A stretch of 64,000 nt of DNA from Burkholderiales bacterium (GCA_019634975.1 JAHCAI010000013.1:56561-120560), one strand, 5' to 3'; numbered from the stretch's first letter, positions 28,298 through 37,381 are shown. Notes: generated by a model from the sequence alone, not told the origin. Translations and numbers: made by a program.

Positions 28298-29075
28298 GGC
28301 GGCCGGCGGTCCGCTCCAGGCGAAAGGCGCGGGCGTCCTCCCCCGCGGGCAGCGCTTCGGGGCCGTAGCGTTTCTCGTGGACAAAGACCTCGCCCGAGGC
28401 ATGTACCAGCAGCAGCGTGGACGTGCGGGTGCCGTAATGGCTGCCGAGAATGAAAGGCGGCGAAAGTTCACGTTCACGCTGGCGGTCGATGCCGGTGTCC
28501 GGCAATTCGGACTCCTGCGCCGGCACTCGTTCGGCGAGCAGGGCGAACATGACATTGCCGATGGCATCGGGGTCATCGAAGTTGCGCGTCGAATCCAGGG
28601 CGGCTATTCCCGCCGTCACCTTGGGCCAGGGCGTGTTCAGCAAATGGTTGCTGAGCCCGTGCACGCCAGGCGCAATGCATGTCACACCGCTGCCGCGGTT
28701 GGACTGGAAGTAAAGCCCGTCGAGATCGCCGACGATCAGGCTGTAGGGATTGAATTGGCTGCCGTCTATCGCATCCAGGTAATCCGGCGCGGCAATCTCG
28801 CCCACGAGAAAGTCCCTGACCAGAGCTCCCCGCGAGCGTGGCGCCGCGCCACCGGGACGGCCCCGCCGGTAGTTGGTGACCGCGGCAAAGCGGCTGTTGG
28901 TATGAATGCCCATCCAGGTGCCGCCCTGTTCCAGGTCGCGGCCGGCATAAACTCCGGGATGATCAGCCCAGAATCCGGCCGAGGCTGCCGGCCTGGCGAA
29001 ATGCTCATCGCGGTTTGCGGCGACGACCAGGGGAAAATGCCGGTGAGTGCGGAAACTCAACAGGATCAGGCACAT
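28287..29075 (-). CDS. NRDE-motif (TANGO2-like) protein
   Basis: A 262-residue protein of the NRDE/TANGO2 family, named for the N-R-D-E motif seen here in VVAANRDEHFARPA (about 18-31). CLILLSF at the extreme N-terminus leaves Cys2 where Ntn-type hydrolases carry a nucleophile after Met removal, so an amidohydrolase fold is possible. Further family blocks: GGTWMGIHTNSRFAAVTNYR and GLSNHLLNTPWPKV. Bacterial function is unknown; animal TANGO2 is linked to haem and lipid metabolism. It is the last gene of a ygfZ-DUF4936-NRDE operon. Confidence 0.86.
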   Translation of the reverse strand: MCLILLSFRTHRHFPLVVAANRDEHFARPAASAGFWADHPGVYAGRDLEQGGTWMGIHTNSRFAAVTNYRRGRPGGAAPRSRGALVRDFLVGEIAAPDYLDAIDGSQFNPYSLIVGDLDGLYFQSNRGSGVTCIAPGVHGLSNHLLNTPWPKVTAGIAALDSTRNFDDPDAIGNVMFALLAERVPAQESELPDTGIDRQRERELSPPFILGSHYGTRTSTLLLVHASGEVFVHEKRYGPEALPAGEDARAFRLERTAGRLTS

Positions 29076-29078
29076 GCC

Positions 29079-29381
29079 TTATTCCGAAAAACACTCGGTA
29101 TGGCGGCTGCTGCCTTGTTGCAGTAGCGGGAGAATTGCGGCGGCAGAGACAGCTTCCGCGAGCGCCCACTCGAAGCCGGCCTCGTCGGTCACGCCCTCGT
29201 AGATTTCCATCCACAGCAAGGGCTCGTTGCGCTTCTTCAGCAGGCGACCCCGGATGCCGGTGGCACGGTGTACCGCATCCAGCACCTTGCCGGCGGCATC
29301 ACGGCAGCCGGATGCGCGCTCGGGATCAGCACGGTAATAGATGTAATAGGACCAGGTCACAGGATGCTTTCCTCGTTTCAT
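29079..29381 (-). CDS. DUF4936-family protein
   Basis: A 100-residue protein with a dimeric alpha/beta-barrel look, starting with two aromatic-rich strands (WSYYIYYRAD) and containing RGRLLKKRNEPLLWMEIYEG. It matches the betaproteobacterial DUF4936 family, normally found between ygfZ and an NRDE-type gene as here. Function unknown. It overlaps the ygfZ stop by 4 nt and ends 3 bp before the NRDE gene, so the three are one translationally coupled unit. Confidence 0.75.
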   Translation of the reverse strand: MKRGKHPVTWSYYIYYRADPERASGCRDAAGKVLDAVHRATGIRGRLLKKRNEPLLWMEIYEGVTDEAGFEWALAEAVSAAAILPLLQQGSSRHTECFSE

Positions 29382-30313
29382 GTCAACGCATAGGGCAGGT
29401 CCAGCAGTTCCAGCGACGGCCCCTGCAGCTTGCCCAGATGGTAGCCGCCGGATTTCGCGTACGCGGTCTGCATGACCGCCAGAACTTCGTGCCCCGTGCC
29501 GGCGGCCGCGGCGGTCACAACCATTCCGGCGGCTTGGTCGCCCAGTTCGGGGCAGTAGAGCCTGTCCCCGGCGGTGGCAACACCCTCCAGCCTGGCGCGG
29601 AACATGCGCTGCTTGAGCCGGCCAAGGTAATGGGTGCGGGCCACAATTTCCTGTCCGGGATAGCAGCCCTTGGTGTAGCTCAGCGCGCCGATGAGGTCGA
29701 GGTTGACCATCTGGGGCACGAATTCTTCCTGCGTGGCGGGCAGGATGAACGGGACGCCGGCGGCAATGTCGAGGCGTTCCCAGACCCCGGGTTCTGCTGC
29801 GTTGAGGCCGTCTGCCCGGGTGCGTGGCAACACAAGCAGGAAACGGTTCCCCGGCAATGCGATCACCATGACATCGCCAACCCGGCTGAGCGCGTGCACC
29901 GCTGACGGTGGCGAGCCGCCAAGGCCCGTGACTGCGCTTGCAGCGTCGTTCCCATATGCGCCGGCGCAGACCAGCCGGTCGTCAAGAATCTCAGCGCGGA
30001 CCTTTGCGCGCAGGATGTACATTGAAAGCCGCTTGCGAATGGCTTCGGCCAGTGCAGCGGGAAGCAGGAGGGTGCATCCTTCGTCATCGGTCCAGAGCAG
30101 GAAAGTGGCGAGCAGGCGGCCTTTGGGCGTGCAGTAGCCGCCATAGCTGCTGTGATCCTTTTTCAAGGCCTGCACATCGCAAGTGAGTTGGCCGTGCAGG
30201 AAGGACCGGGCATCGGCACCGGAAAACCGCAGCAGGGCAAACTGGGGCAGGATTTCGACAGTCACGGGGGAATACGCGAATAAACGGAAGTCATCGGAGA
30301 GACCGCGAATCAT
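29378..30313 (-). CDS. ygfZ: folate-binding Fe-S cluster protein YgfZ
   Basis: A 311-residue GcvT-like tetrahydrofolate-binding protein that supports repair or assembly of certain iron-sulfur enzymes. The diagnostic motif KGCYPGQEIVARTHY is present (about 222-236), with its essential cysteine. The N-terminal part has RFSGADARSFLHGQLTCDV. The start is the first ATG after the AT-rich spacer. It heads the DUF4936/NRDE operon and is divergent from ygfX. Confidence 0.93.
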   Translation of the reverse strand: MIRGLSDDFRLFAYSPVTVEILPQFALLRFSGADARSFLHGQLTCDVQALKKDHSSYGGYCTPKGRLLATFLLWTDDEGCTLLLPAALAEAIRKRLSMYILRAKVRAEILDDRLVCAGAYGNDAASAVTGLGGSPPSAVHALSRVGDVMVIALPGNRFLLVLPRTRADGLNAAEPGVWERLDIAAGVPFILPATQEEFVPQMVNLDLIGALSYTKGCYPGQEIVARTHYLGRLKQRMFRARLEGVATAGDRLYCPELGDQAAGMVVTAAAAGTGHEVLAVMQTAYAKSGGYHLGKLQGPSLELLDLPYALT

Positions 30314-30340
30314 ACCGTTCTTCGAAAAAAATAAAAAAAA

Positions 30341-30366
30341 TCAATAAAAACAATTAGTTATATAAT
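30341..30366 (-). repeat. AT-rich recurrent motif, copy 2 (ygfZ/ygfX divergent region)
   Basis: Core TCAATAAAAACAATTA on the plus strand, identical over 16 bases to the copy at 60563, followed by GTTATATAAT. Read toward ygfZ it gives TGTTTTTATTGA ending 28 bp before the start. Its right edge contains TATAAT (30361-30366), which could serve as -10 for ygfX. Confidence 0.6.
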
Positions 30367-30416
30367 GCCTGTAGACGATTTGCAAACCCCGCTTGAATCG
30401 GCTGCAATGGCTGTGG

Positions 30417-30875
30417 ATGAACCGGGTGCACTTTCCTCCGCTGACACTGCGGCCTTCGCGCCGGCTGGCTGCCGTTTTGCTGCTTGGTCATGCCGCCGTC
30501 GGCGGGGTGCTGCTGCTCCTGCCTTTGCCGCCATTGGTGATCACCTTGCTGATGGTGACCCTGGCCGCGAGCGCTGTGCATGCTGTCCGGGTGCAGGCTC
30601 TGCGCCGCAGCCCGCAGGCCGTTATTCACCTGCAGTTCAGCGACCGCGAGCACCTGGAGATCGGCCGTCGCGACGGCAGCCGGGCATCCGGCCGCATTCT
30701 CGGCAGCAGCACTGCCGGAACCCTGTTGATCGTGCTGAACATCCGGATCGGGCAGCGGCGCTGGCCGGTGCACGTGGTGGTCACACCGGACAGCCTGGAG
30801 GCGGACGGGTTTCGCAGCTTGCGGGTCTGGCTGCGCTGGGGGCCGTCACCGGGGGAAGGGCGGGCCGCCGAATGA
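30417..30875 (+). CDS. ygfX: YgfX/CptA-like membrane protein
   Basis: A 152-residue inner-membrane protein: a short basic N-terminus (LRPSRRLAA), two membrane segments (about 17-36 and 38-56, VLLLGHAAVGGVLLLLPL and PPLVITLLMVTLAASAVHAV) and a soluble C-terminal domain ending SLRVWLRWGPSP, the pattern of the YgfX/CptA family. In E. coli YgfX is encoded with SdhE and was described as a toxin affecting cell-division and cytoskeletal proteins. Here sdhE is absent, but ygfZ, its usual neighbour, is adjacent and divergent. A TTG 24 nt upstream is an alternative start; neither has a clear ribosome-binding site. Confidence 0.7.
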   Translation: MNRVHFPPLTLRPSRRLAAVLLLGHAAVGGVLLLLPLPPLVITLLMVTLAASAVHAVRVQALRRSPQAVIHLQFSDREHLEIGRRDGSRASGRILGSSTAGTLLIVLNIRIGQRRWPVHVVVTPDSLEADGFRSLRVWLRWGPSPGEGRAAE

Positions 30876-31876
30876 ACCGAATGAAGGGTATTGGTCTGCT
30901 CGCGGCCCTGCTGTGCCTGTCATCCCCTGGCAGTGCGGCGCAGCCGCTGAAGCTGATCAACCCGTACCCGGCCACTGGTGCCGTCGACATTGCCGGTACG
31001 GTGATCATGAACAGGGCGCTGCGGGCCATGCAGGACCGGATCACGCCCTCGGCCACCGATGCGCTGGTCGAGCACCTGCGGCAATCGCTGGCTGCGGGGC
31101 TGGACGAGCACGTTGTGGTGGAGCGGAATCCACGGCAGGGCGGTGCGGCCGCAGCGCGGCAGCTTGTCGCCCGGGATGCGCTGCTGTTCAGCGGCAGCGG
31201 CTTGGCCGCAGCCGCCGCGCAGGAGGCGCTGTCCGGGTTGCGGCCGCTGGCGCTGGTTGGTCGCATCCCGGTTGTGCTGGTGGTCCGTGGCGAAACCAGC
31301 GGGAACCTTGCACAACTGGCAGGTAGATCAGGGGAAGAGCCTCTCCGGATCGGACTTGCCGGGGAGCGTGGCGCCGGCCTGCAGACATTGGTCGGCATGC
31401 GGGGCGTTTTCCGGCGCCAGCTTGTGCCGGTGAGTTACAACGGCGGTGAAGGCGCTCTGCGCGGGCTGCTGGCAACGCAGGTTACGGCCGTGCTGGCGCC
31501 CTTGCCTGCGGTGCTGCCGCACGCCGCCGGTCATCGCCTGCGCATCCTTGCCCTGGCGTCTGCCGCAAGGCATCGCGTGCTGCAGCATGTGCCGACGTTC
31601 ATCGAGAGCGGATTTCCCGGCGTGATGGCGGCGGGATGGCATGGCCTGTTTTCATCTTCAGCCACTCCGGATTCGGACCTGCTGCGGCTCGGGACGGCTT
31701 TGAGAAAAACATGGGCCGCCGAGGACTCAAGACAGGCGATTGCACGATTGGGTTATGAGCCGGATCTTCAGGGCGCCGCCGTGCTGCGTGCACTGCTGGC
31801 CGGGGATCTTGCGGGGGAGATCCATGTTCCGTCCTGGTTCAGCGCCCGGATTCCTCCGGCGGCTTCACCGCGCTGA
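30872..31876 (+). CDS. Bug/TctC-type periplasmic substrate-binding protein (divergent)
   Basis: A 334-residue protein with signal peptide (MNRMKGIGLLAALLCLSSPG, likely cleaved after GSAA) and a Bug-type bilobal fold. Conserved features are degenerate: KLINPYPATGAVDIAG corresponds to the usual ligand-loop PFPPGGxxD, NPRQGGAAAARQL to the second loop, and PTFIESGFPGVMAAGWHGLF to the C-terminal signature. Bug proteins bind carboxylates for tripartite tricarboxylate transport, but no tctA or tctB membrane genes are nearby, so ligand and partner are unknown. Its ATGA start overlaps the ygfX stop, and its 3' end overlaps a convergent MFS gene by 38 nt. A much longer open frame upstream is the out-of-frame shadow of ygfX. 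Confidence 0.8.
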   Translation: MNRMKGIGLLAALLCLSSPGSAAQPLKLINPYPATGAVDIAGTVIMNRALRAMQDRITPSATDALVEHLRQSLAAGLDEHVVVERNPRQGGAAAARQLVARDALLFSGSGLAAAAAQEALSGLRPLALVGRIPVVLVVRGETSGNLAQLAGRSGEEPLRIGLAGERGAGLQTLVGMRGVFRRQLVPVSYNGGEGALRGLLATQVTAVLAPLPAVLPHAAGHRLRILALASAARHRVLQHVPTFIESGFPGVMAAGWHGLFSSSATPDSDLLRLGTALRKTWAAEDSRQAIARLGYEPDLQGAAVLRALLAGDLAGEIHVPSWFSARIPPAASPR

Positions 31877-33068
31877 ACATCCGCAGCAGAGTGAGATCGT
31901 AGGCGACTTTAAGTACCCCGCAAATCACCAGGGGCCAGCCGAAAGTGCTCATGGCAAGCAGCGCGCCGGCAAGCGAGGGGCTGAGGGCGCTGGCGAGACT
32001 GCGGGGAACGGCAGTCACGCTGGCGGCAGCTGGCCGCTCTCCCGGGGAAACCACCGCCATGACATAGGAGCTGCGGGCTGGAACGTCCATGGACGACAGC
32101 GCGCTGCGCAGAAACAGGAAAAGCAGCGCCAGTTCCAGCGTCGGCATGAAGGGCACGAGGATCAGGAACAGGTTCGCCGGCAAATGGGTGTAGACCATTG
32201 TGTTGATCAGTCCGAAACGCGCCGCCACTTTCGCCGCTGCCAGGTGCGAAAATGCAGTCAACAGCCCGGTCCAGAAAAAGATGGTTCCCGCTGCCGTCAC
32301 GGAGAGATCGAATCTCTGGAACAGCCAGAGTGCAAGAAGGGACTGCACGGCGAATCCGCCCGCGAATGCATCGACGCTGAACAGCGCAGCCAGGGTGTAG
32401 ACGATGCGGCGGGACTTGCCCAGCGGAACCGGCTGTTCATGTCGCTGCGATTCCAGTGCCGGAGACAGTCGCAGGTAGAGCACAAAGCTGGCCACACCGA
32501 GCAGGGCATACAGCAGGAACATGGCTTTCACAGCCGGGAGCAGGCTGTAGCCATCCCGGGCATAAAAATCCGGGATTCCGGCGGCCTGGGCACCGATGGC
32601 GGCCACCAGTGCGCCGATCAGGCTGTAGCGCGCGAACAACGCCGTGCGTGATGTTGCCGAAGTCGCGCGCGTCAGCAGCGTCTGCTCCAGGGGTGAAAAC
32701 AGGGTCACGTCATTGGCGGCAGGATTCAGCGTGCCGACGACCGCGACCACGAAAAGCGGCCAGAAATCGCTCAGTACCGGTACGGCAAGCCCGGTGGCCG
32801 CCATCAGCAGGCTTGCCAGCAGCAGCAGGTGGCGAGTGGAGTGGCGATGCGCGATGAAACCGATGCCGAGAGTCATCAGGCCGGAACCGAGCAGGGTCGC
32901 GGTGACCAGCAGTCCGATTTCCCACGCGCCGAATCCGAGCAGCGTCAGGTAGTAGGGCAGCAGCAGGCTGACGAAGCCGTCGCCAAATGCACGCAGGGCC
33001 CGGGCCGTGAGCAGGTGGCGTGCATCGGGCAGGGTGCCCGGCGGAAGCAGGAAACTGCGGAAGGTCAT
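31839..33068 (-). CDS. MFS transporter
   Basis: A 409-residue polytopic protein with about 12 predicted membrane segments in two halves separated by a charged loop (about 198-215, SPALESQRHEQPVPLGKSRR). The start is taken as MTFRSFLLPPGTLPDARHLL, because the 64 open codons upstream have no membrane or family character. The second-segment loop has GFIAHRHSTRHLLLLAS, a degenerate MFS motif A. Substrate unknown. The C-terminal 38 nt of the gene overlap the 3' end of the Bug gene on the other strand. Confidence 0.85.
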   Translation of the reverse strand: MTFRSFLLPPGTLPDARHLLTARALRAFGDGFVSLLLPYYLTLLGFGAWEIGLLVTATLLGSGLMTLGIGFIAHRHSTRHLLLLASLLMAATGLAVPVLSDFWPLFVVAVVGTLNPAANDVTLFSPLEQTLLTRATSATSRTALFARYSLIGALVAAIGAQAAGIPDFYARDGYSLLPAVKAMFLLYALLGVASFVLYLRLSPALESQRHEQPVPLGKSRRIVYTLAALFSVDAFAGGFAVQSLLALWLFQRFDLSVTAAGTIFFWTGLLTAFSHLAAAKVAARFGLINTMVYTHLPANLFLILVPFMPTLELALLFLFLRSALSSMDVPARSSYVMAVVSPGERPAAASVTAVPRSLASALSPSLAGALLAMSTFGWPLVICGVLKVAYDLTLLRMFSAVKPPEESGR

Positions 33069-33173
33069 GATTGCTGACACCCGATGTGATGATCCGAGAT
33101 TTTCCGGCCGGAAGAGCATTGCCGGCTGGGCTATACTCCGCGCTTCGCTGATGCCGTCACGCAGGGAGATGCC

Positions 33174-33869
33174 ATGATCGAACTCTACAGCTGGCCGACG
33201 CCCAATGGTCACAAGGTCCACATCATGCTCGAGGAAACCGGACTGCCGTACCGGGTGCATGGCGTGAATATCCGCACCGGAGAGCAGTTCGAGCCGGATT
33301 TTCTGAAAATCAGCCCGAACAACCGCATTCCCGCGATCGTCGATCCCGACGGACCGGGCGGCAAACCGCTGTCATTGATGGAGTCCGGGGCCATACTGCT
33401 CTACCTCGCCTCGAAGTCCGGCAGATTCCTGCCGCAAGACCTGGGGGAACGCTGGACCTGCCTGCAATGGCTGATGTGGCAAATGGGCGGTGTCGGGCCG
33501 ATGTTCGGCCAAGCCAATCATTTCCGCCGATACGCCAAGGACAGGATCGACTACGCAATCGAGCGCTACACCAATGAGGCGAACCGGCTGACACATGTGC
33601 TGGACAAGAGGCTGGGGCAGTCGGAATTCGTGGCCTGCGATGAATACACCGTTGCCGACATCGCGATATTCCCGTGGATGCGCGGTGCCGATACCCGCGG
33701 CATCGACATGAACGAATACCCGAATGTCCGGCGCTGGTTCGACGCGATCAATGCGCGTCCCACAGTGCAGCGGGCGCTGCAGGTGCTGGCCAGCGAATCG
33801 AACAGTAATCCCGTCGACGACAAGGCGCGCGAGATCATGTTCGGAAAGACGCAGTTCCAGAAGCGCTGA
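33174..33869 (+). CDS. glutathione S-transferase, Nu class (YfcG/YghU-like)
   Basis: A 231-residue GST-fold disulfide-bond oxidoreductase candidate. The N-terminal thioredoxin domain starts IELYSWPTPNGHKVHIMLEE, with Thr-Pro-Asn at the place of the YfcG catalytic loop, and contains SPNNRIPAIVDPDGP and the gamma-glutamyl-binding LMESGAILLYLASK. The helical domain has QWLMWQMGGVGPMFGQANHF, typical of the Nu class, and DEYTVADIAIFPWMRG. Nu-class enzymes reduce disulfides with two glutathiones. It has a -10-like TATACT about 40 bp upstream and precedes an MFS gene by 33 bp. Confidence 0.88.
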   Translation: MIELYSWPTPNGHKVHIMLEETGLPYRVHGVNIRTGEQFEPDFLKISPNNRIPAIVDPDGPGGKPLSLMESGAILLYLASKSGRFLPQDLGERWTCLQWLMWQMGGVGPMFGQANHFRRYAKDRIDYAIERYTNEANRLTHVLDKRLGQSEFVACDEYTVADIAIFPWMRGADTRGIDMNEYPNVRRWFDAINARPTVQRALQVLASESNSNPVDDKAREIMFGKTQFQKR

Positions 33870-33902
33870 CCGTATTTCCTCATCAGACCGGGCACGCACG
33901 AA

Positions 33903-35072
33903 TTGCAGACCGAGAAGAAGAATGTCGCGCTGCTGTGCGCGACGCAGGCGCTGCTGTTCACCAACAACACGATCCTGATCTCGGTCAACGGCCTCGCGGG
34001 TTTCGCGCTGGCTGACGACAAGTCGCTGGCGACGCTCCCCGTGACCGCCTACGTGGTGGGCGCCGCGCTGTCGACGGTACTGGTGTCGCAGCTGATGCGG
34101 CGCATCGGCCGCGTCAACGGCTTCAGCGCGGGAACACTGGTTGGTATTCTTGGCGCGCTGATTTGCGGCTTTGCGATCTACAGCCACAGTTTCTGGATGC
34201 TCTGCGCCGGAACGCTGGTGATGGGCATTTACAATGCCTCGGGCCAGTATTACCGCTTTGCGGCGGCCGATGTTGCCAGCCCGGATTTCCGGAGCAGGGC
34301 GATTTCGCTGGTGATGGCCGGCGGCTTGGTCGGCGGCGTGCTGGGGCCGCAGACCAGCAAGCTGACCAAGGATTTTTTCGGCACGGAATTTCTCGCCACC
34401 TATCTCGCATTGATCGGCTTTTGCATGGTCGCGCTGGCGTTGCAGAGAATGATGGAAATCCCCCGCCTCAGCGCCGCCGAGCAGAAGGAGCGGGGCAGGC
34501 CACTCGCTGAAATCGCCAGGCAGCCGGCTTTTGTCGTTGCGGTACTGTCGGGAATGGTCGGCTACGGGGTCATGAACCTGCTGATGACGGCGACACCGCT
34601 GGCCATGCAGTCCTGCGCGCATCCGTTCAGCGATGCCGCCTTCGTGATCCAGTGGCATGTGGTCGCCATGTTCGCGCCGTCCTTTTTCACCGGCGCGCTG
34701 ATCAAGCGTTTCGGAGTGCGCAGCATCATGTTCACCGGCGTCCTGCTGAGCCTCGCCTGCGTCGCCATCGCGCTTTCGGGTGTCGAAGTGATGCACTTCT
34801 GGGCGGCACTGGTTCTGGTCGGTGTCGGCTGGAATTTCATGTACCTCGGCGGCACCACCCTGCTGACGGAAACTCACGCTCCGGCCGAAAAAGCCAAGGT
34901 CCAGGGCGCCAATGACATGGCGATATTCATCACCATGGCCATCAGCTCGGCTTCATCCGGGTGGCTGTTCACGGCCCGCGGCTGGGAGATCATGAATTAC
35001 GGTGCGATCCCCTTCCTGGTATTGACCGGGTTGGCGATACTTTTCCTGCGCGAACGCAAGGCCGCCGCCTGA
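33903..35072 (+). CDS. MFS transporter
   Basis: A 389-residue transporter with about 12 predicted membrane segments; MFS motif A-like VSQLMRRIGRVNGFSAG follows the second segment. The central loop (about 180-205, SAAEQKERGRPLAEIARQP) divides the halves. The start is TTG (QTEKKNVALLCATQALLF), with no obvious ribosome-binding site. The GST immediately upstream on the same strand suggests a shared transcript and perhaps export or import of a glutathione-processed compound; that link is speculative. Confidence 0.85.
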   Translation: MQTEKKNVALLCATQALLFTNNTILISVNGLAGFALADDKSLATLPVTAYVVGAALSTVLVSQLMRRIGRVNGFSAGTLVGILGALICGFAIYSHSFWMLCAGTLVMGIYNASGQYYRFAAADVASPDFRSRAISLVMAGGLVGGVLGPQTSKLTKDFFGTEFLATYLALIGFCMVALALQRMMEIPRLSAAEQKERGRPLAEIARQPAFVVAVLSGMVGYGVMNLLMTATPLAMQSCAHPFSDAAFVIQWHVVAMFAPSFFTGALIKRFGVRSIMFTGVLLSLACVAIALSGVEVMHFWAALVLVGVGWNFMYLGGTTLLTETHAPAEKAKVQGANDMAIFITMAISSASSGWLFTARGWEIMNYGAIPFLVLTGLAILFLRERKAAA

Positions 35073-35191
35073 CCCGGTTTTTGACAATTTGATGTAAAAT
35101 CCGGCGGTCCCGGCAGAGCGGAATCCCGAAGTTTCGCTTTGCCTTTGTTTTTTATAAAAAAATCAATGTCTTCCGCAATAGGAGTTCCTTG

Positions 35192-37030
35192 ATGAACCAG
35201 CCCGCAACCCCGGTGCAGTTGCAGCCAGCTCTGGAATGCCCGGCATATGTCACCCATGCGAAACTGAAAGCCTGGGTTGCCGAAGTGGCCCAGCTGACGC
35301 AGCCCGACCGGATTGTCTGGTGCGACGGCAGCCAGGAAGAATACGACCGCCTGTGCAACGAGATGGTCGAGGCCGGCACCCTGATCCGGCTCAACCAGGA
35401 AAAGCGTCCCGGCTGCTTCCTGGCCCGTTCCGACCCGGATGACGTGGCGCGCATGGAAGACCGCACCTTTGTCTGCAGCCGCAACAAGGAGGACGCCGGC
35501 CCCAACAACAACTGGATGCCGCCGGAGGAAATGAAGGCAACCATGCGCAAGCTCTACGACGGCTGCATGCGCGGGCGCACGATGTACGTGATTCCGTTCA
35601 GCATGGGCCCTTTGGGTTCGCATATCGCGCACATCGGAGTCGAGCTGACGGATTCGCCCTACGTGGTGGTCAGCATGCGCATCATGACCCGCATCGGCCG
35701 CAAGGTGCTCGACATTCTCGGCAACGACGGCGATTTCGTGCCCTGCCTGCATTCGGTGGGCATGCCGCTTGCCGCCGGCCAGAAGGACATTCCCTGGCCC
35801 AGCAACAAGGAGCACAAGTTCATCACCCACTTCCCCGAAGAGAAGCTGATCTGGTCCTTCGGCAGTGGCTATGGCAGCAATGCACTCCTGGGCAAGAAGT
35901 GTTTTGCGCTGCGCATCGCCTCGATCATGGCCAAGGAGCAGGGCTGGCTCGCCGAACACATGCTGATCCTCGGCATTCAGCCGCCCAAAGGCAAGAAGCA
36001 TTACATCGCCGCCGCGTTCCCGAGCGCCTGCGGCAAGACCAACCTGGCGATGCTGGTGCCGCCGAAGGCGCTTGAAGGCTGGAAAGTCACGACCATCGGC
36101 GAGGACATTGCCTGGATCAAGCCGGGCCCCGACGGAAGGCTGTATGCGATCAATCCGGAATACGGCGCCTTCGGTGTTGCGCCGGGAACTTCCGAGGAGA
36201 CCAATCCCAACTGCCTCGCCGCGTTGAAGAAAAACACCATTTTCACCAATGTCGCGATGACCGACGACGGCGATGTCTGGTGGGAAGGCCTGACCAAGGA
36301 GCCGCCCAAGCACCTGATCGACTGGACCGGCAAGTCGTGGACGCCTGACAGTGGCCGCGTCGCGGCGCACCCGAACTCCCGTTTCACGGTGCATGCGGCG
36401 CAGATTCCCTCGATGGATCCCGACTGGGAAAATCCCGCGGGTGTTCCGATCAGCGCATTTCTGTTCGGCGGGCGGCGCACCACCACGGTGCCCCTGGTGA
36501 CCGAGGCCAAGGACTGGAAGCACGGCGTTTACCTTGCTGCGACGATGGCTTCGGAAACGACGGCGGCGATCATCGGCAAGGTAGGGGTGGTGCGCCGGGA
36601 TCCGTTCGCGATGCTGCCGTTCTGCGGCTACCATTTCGGCGACTATTTCAGGCACTGGCTCAACGTGGGCACAAAGGTCGCGCAGCCGCCGAAAATTTTT
36701 GCGGTGAACTGGTTCCGTCGCGATTCCAACGGGAAATTCATGTGGCCCGGCTTCGGCGACAACATGCGGGTGCTGAAATGGGTTGTCGAGCGCTGTGAGG
36801 GCATCGCCGGAGCCGCGGAAACGCCGATCGGACACATGCCGCGCTACGAGGACATGGAGTGGAGCGGCCTGACCGAATTCAGCCGCGAGACATTCGACAC
36901 GCTGACCCATGTTGACCGCGATGCCTGGCGCGCGGAGATCAAGGATCACGACGAACTGTTCGGCAAACTGGAGGCTCGCCTTCCTGCTGAAATGACCGCG
37001 CAGCGCAAGGCACTGGAGCAGACGCTATAA
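35192..37030 (+). CDS. pckG: phosphoenolpyruvate carboxykinase (GTP)
   Basis: A 612-residue gluconeogenic enzyme converting oxaloacetate and GTP to phosphoenolpyruvate. Seen: the kinase P-loop [15 protein letters not shown] (about 271-285, with the reactive cysteine), the metal-binding region [13 protein letters not shown], and [15 protein letters not shown]. Length and motifs identify the GTP-dependent class, not the ATP class of enterics. The ATG is placed 8 nt after AGGAG; a TTG directly before it is the alternative. It is followed by a strong terminator. Confidence 0.97.
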   Translation: MNQPATPVQLQPALECPAYVTHAKLKAWVAEVAQLTQPDRIVWCDGSQEEYDRLCNEMVEAGTLIRLNQEKRPGCFLARSDPDDVARMEDRTFVCSRNKEDAGPNNNWMPPEEMKATMRKLYDGCMRGRTMYVIPFSMGPLGSHIAHIGVELTDSPYVVVSMRIMTRIGRKVLDILGNDGDFVPCLHSVGMPLAAGQKDIPWPSNKEHKFITHFPEEKLIWSFGSGYGSNALLGKKCFALRIASIMAKEQGWLAEHMLILGIQPPKGKKHYIAAAFPSACGKTNLAMLVPPKALEGWKVTTIGEDIAWIKPGPDGRLYAINPEYGAFGVAPGTSEETNPNCLAALKKNTIFTNVAMTDDGDVWWEGLTKEPPKHLIDWTGKSWTPDSGRVAAHPNSRFTVHAAQIPSMDPDWENPAGVPISAFLFGGRRTTTVPLVTEAKDWKHGVYLAATMASETTAAIIGKVGVVRRDPFAMLPFCGYHFGDYFRHWLNVGTKVAQPPKIFAVNWFRRDSNGKFMWPGFGDNMRVLKWVVERCEGIAGAAETPIGHMPRYEDMEWSGLTEFSRETFDTLTHVDRDAWRAEIKDHDELFGKLEARLPAEMTAQRKALEQTL

Positions 37031-37055
37031 GCTTTCCTTGCCCGGCAGCATCCAC

Positions 37056-37096
37056 AACGGCGACGACGCTGCTGCGTGGTCGCCGTTTATTTTTTT
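37056..37096 (+). terminator. pckG terminator
   Basis: A 9-bp perfect stem, AACGGCGAC / GTCGCCGTT, with a 14-nt loop, followed by TATTTTTTT. It lies 26 bp after the pckG stop and just before the ribosome-binding site of the small downstream gene, so it may also limit that gene. Confidence 0.85.
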
Positions 37097-37114
37097 GAGA
37101 CAGGAGGAATGTCG

Positions 37115-37285
37115 ATGGCACAGCCGAACTACGGGTTTGCAAAAAGACAGCGGGAATTGGCGAAGAAGCAGAAAAAGGAGGAGAAGCGGCTGCGCAAGCT
37201 CGCGGAGCATGGCACCCCGCCAGCCGATGGCGAAGCCGGTTCTCAGGATGGCGGAACCGTGAAGGATGTGCCGCCACAAACCTGA
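37115..37285 (+). CDS. small basic protein of unknown function (56 residues)
   Basis: A 56-residue protein: MAQPNYGFAKRQRELAKKQK opens it, followed by a Lys/Glu/Arg helix to about residue 31 and an acidic, Gly-rich tail. Similar short proteins with a PNYxFxKRxRELxKKxK start are recognisable in many betaproteobacteria; function unknown, though nucleic-acid or ribosome contact would suit the charge. The start is decided by AGGAGG 7 nt upstream; an ATG 6 nt earlier would be too close to it. Transcription must come either through the pckG terminator or from a promoter I cannot see. Confidence 0.72.
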   Translation: MAQPNYGFAKRQRELAKKQKKEEKRLRKLAEHGTPPADGEAGSQDGGTVKDVPPQT

Positions 37286-37381
37286 CCGGAATGAGCAGGG
37301 GCGGTAGGAGTTGATGCCGGCACGGACCCCTGACGTGGGGATAACTTCAGGCAGTCGGCAAATTCCCTCCGGCATGTTTCC

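Noticed and set aside
30365..30871. 169 open codons in frame upstream of the Bug gene, suggesting a long N-terminal extension
   Set aside because: This stretch overlaps ygfX in another frame, is Arg/Gly/Pro-rich, and a clear signal peptide starts at the internal ATG.
35081..35100. TTGACA followed by TAAAAT upstream of pckG
   Set aside because: The two hexamers are only 8 bp apart, too close for a sigma-70 promoter. No well-spaced alternative for pckG could be found.
34997..36949. 650-codon minus-strand frame opposite pckG
   Set aside because: The pckG frame carries all catalytic motifs; the opposite frame has no family resemblance and reflects GC-rich third positions.
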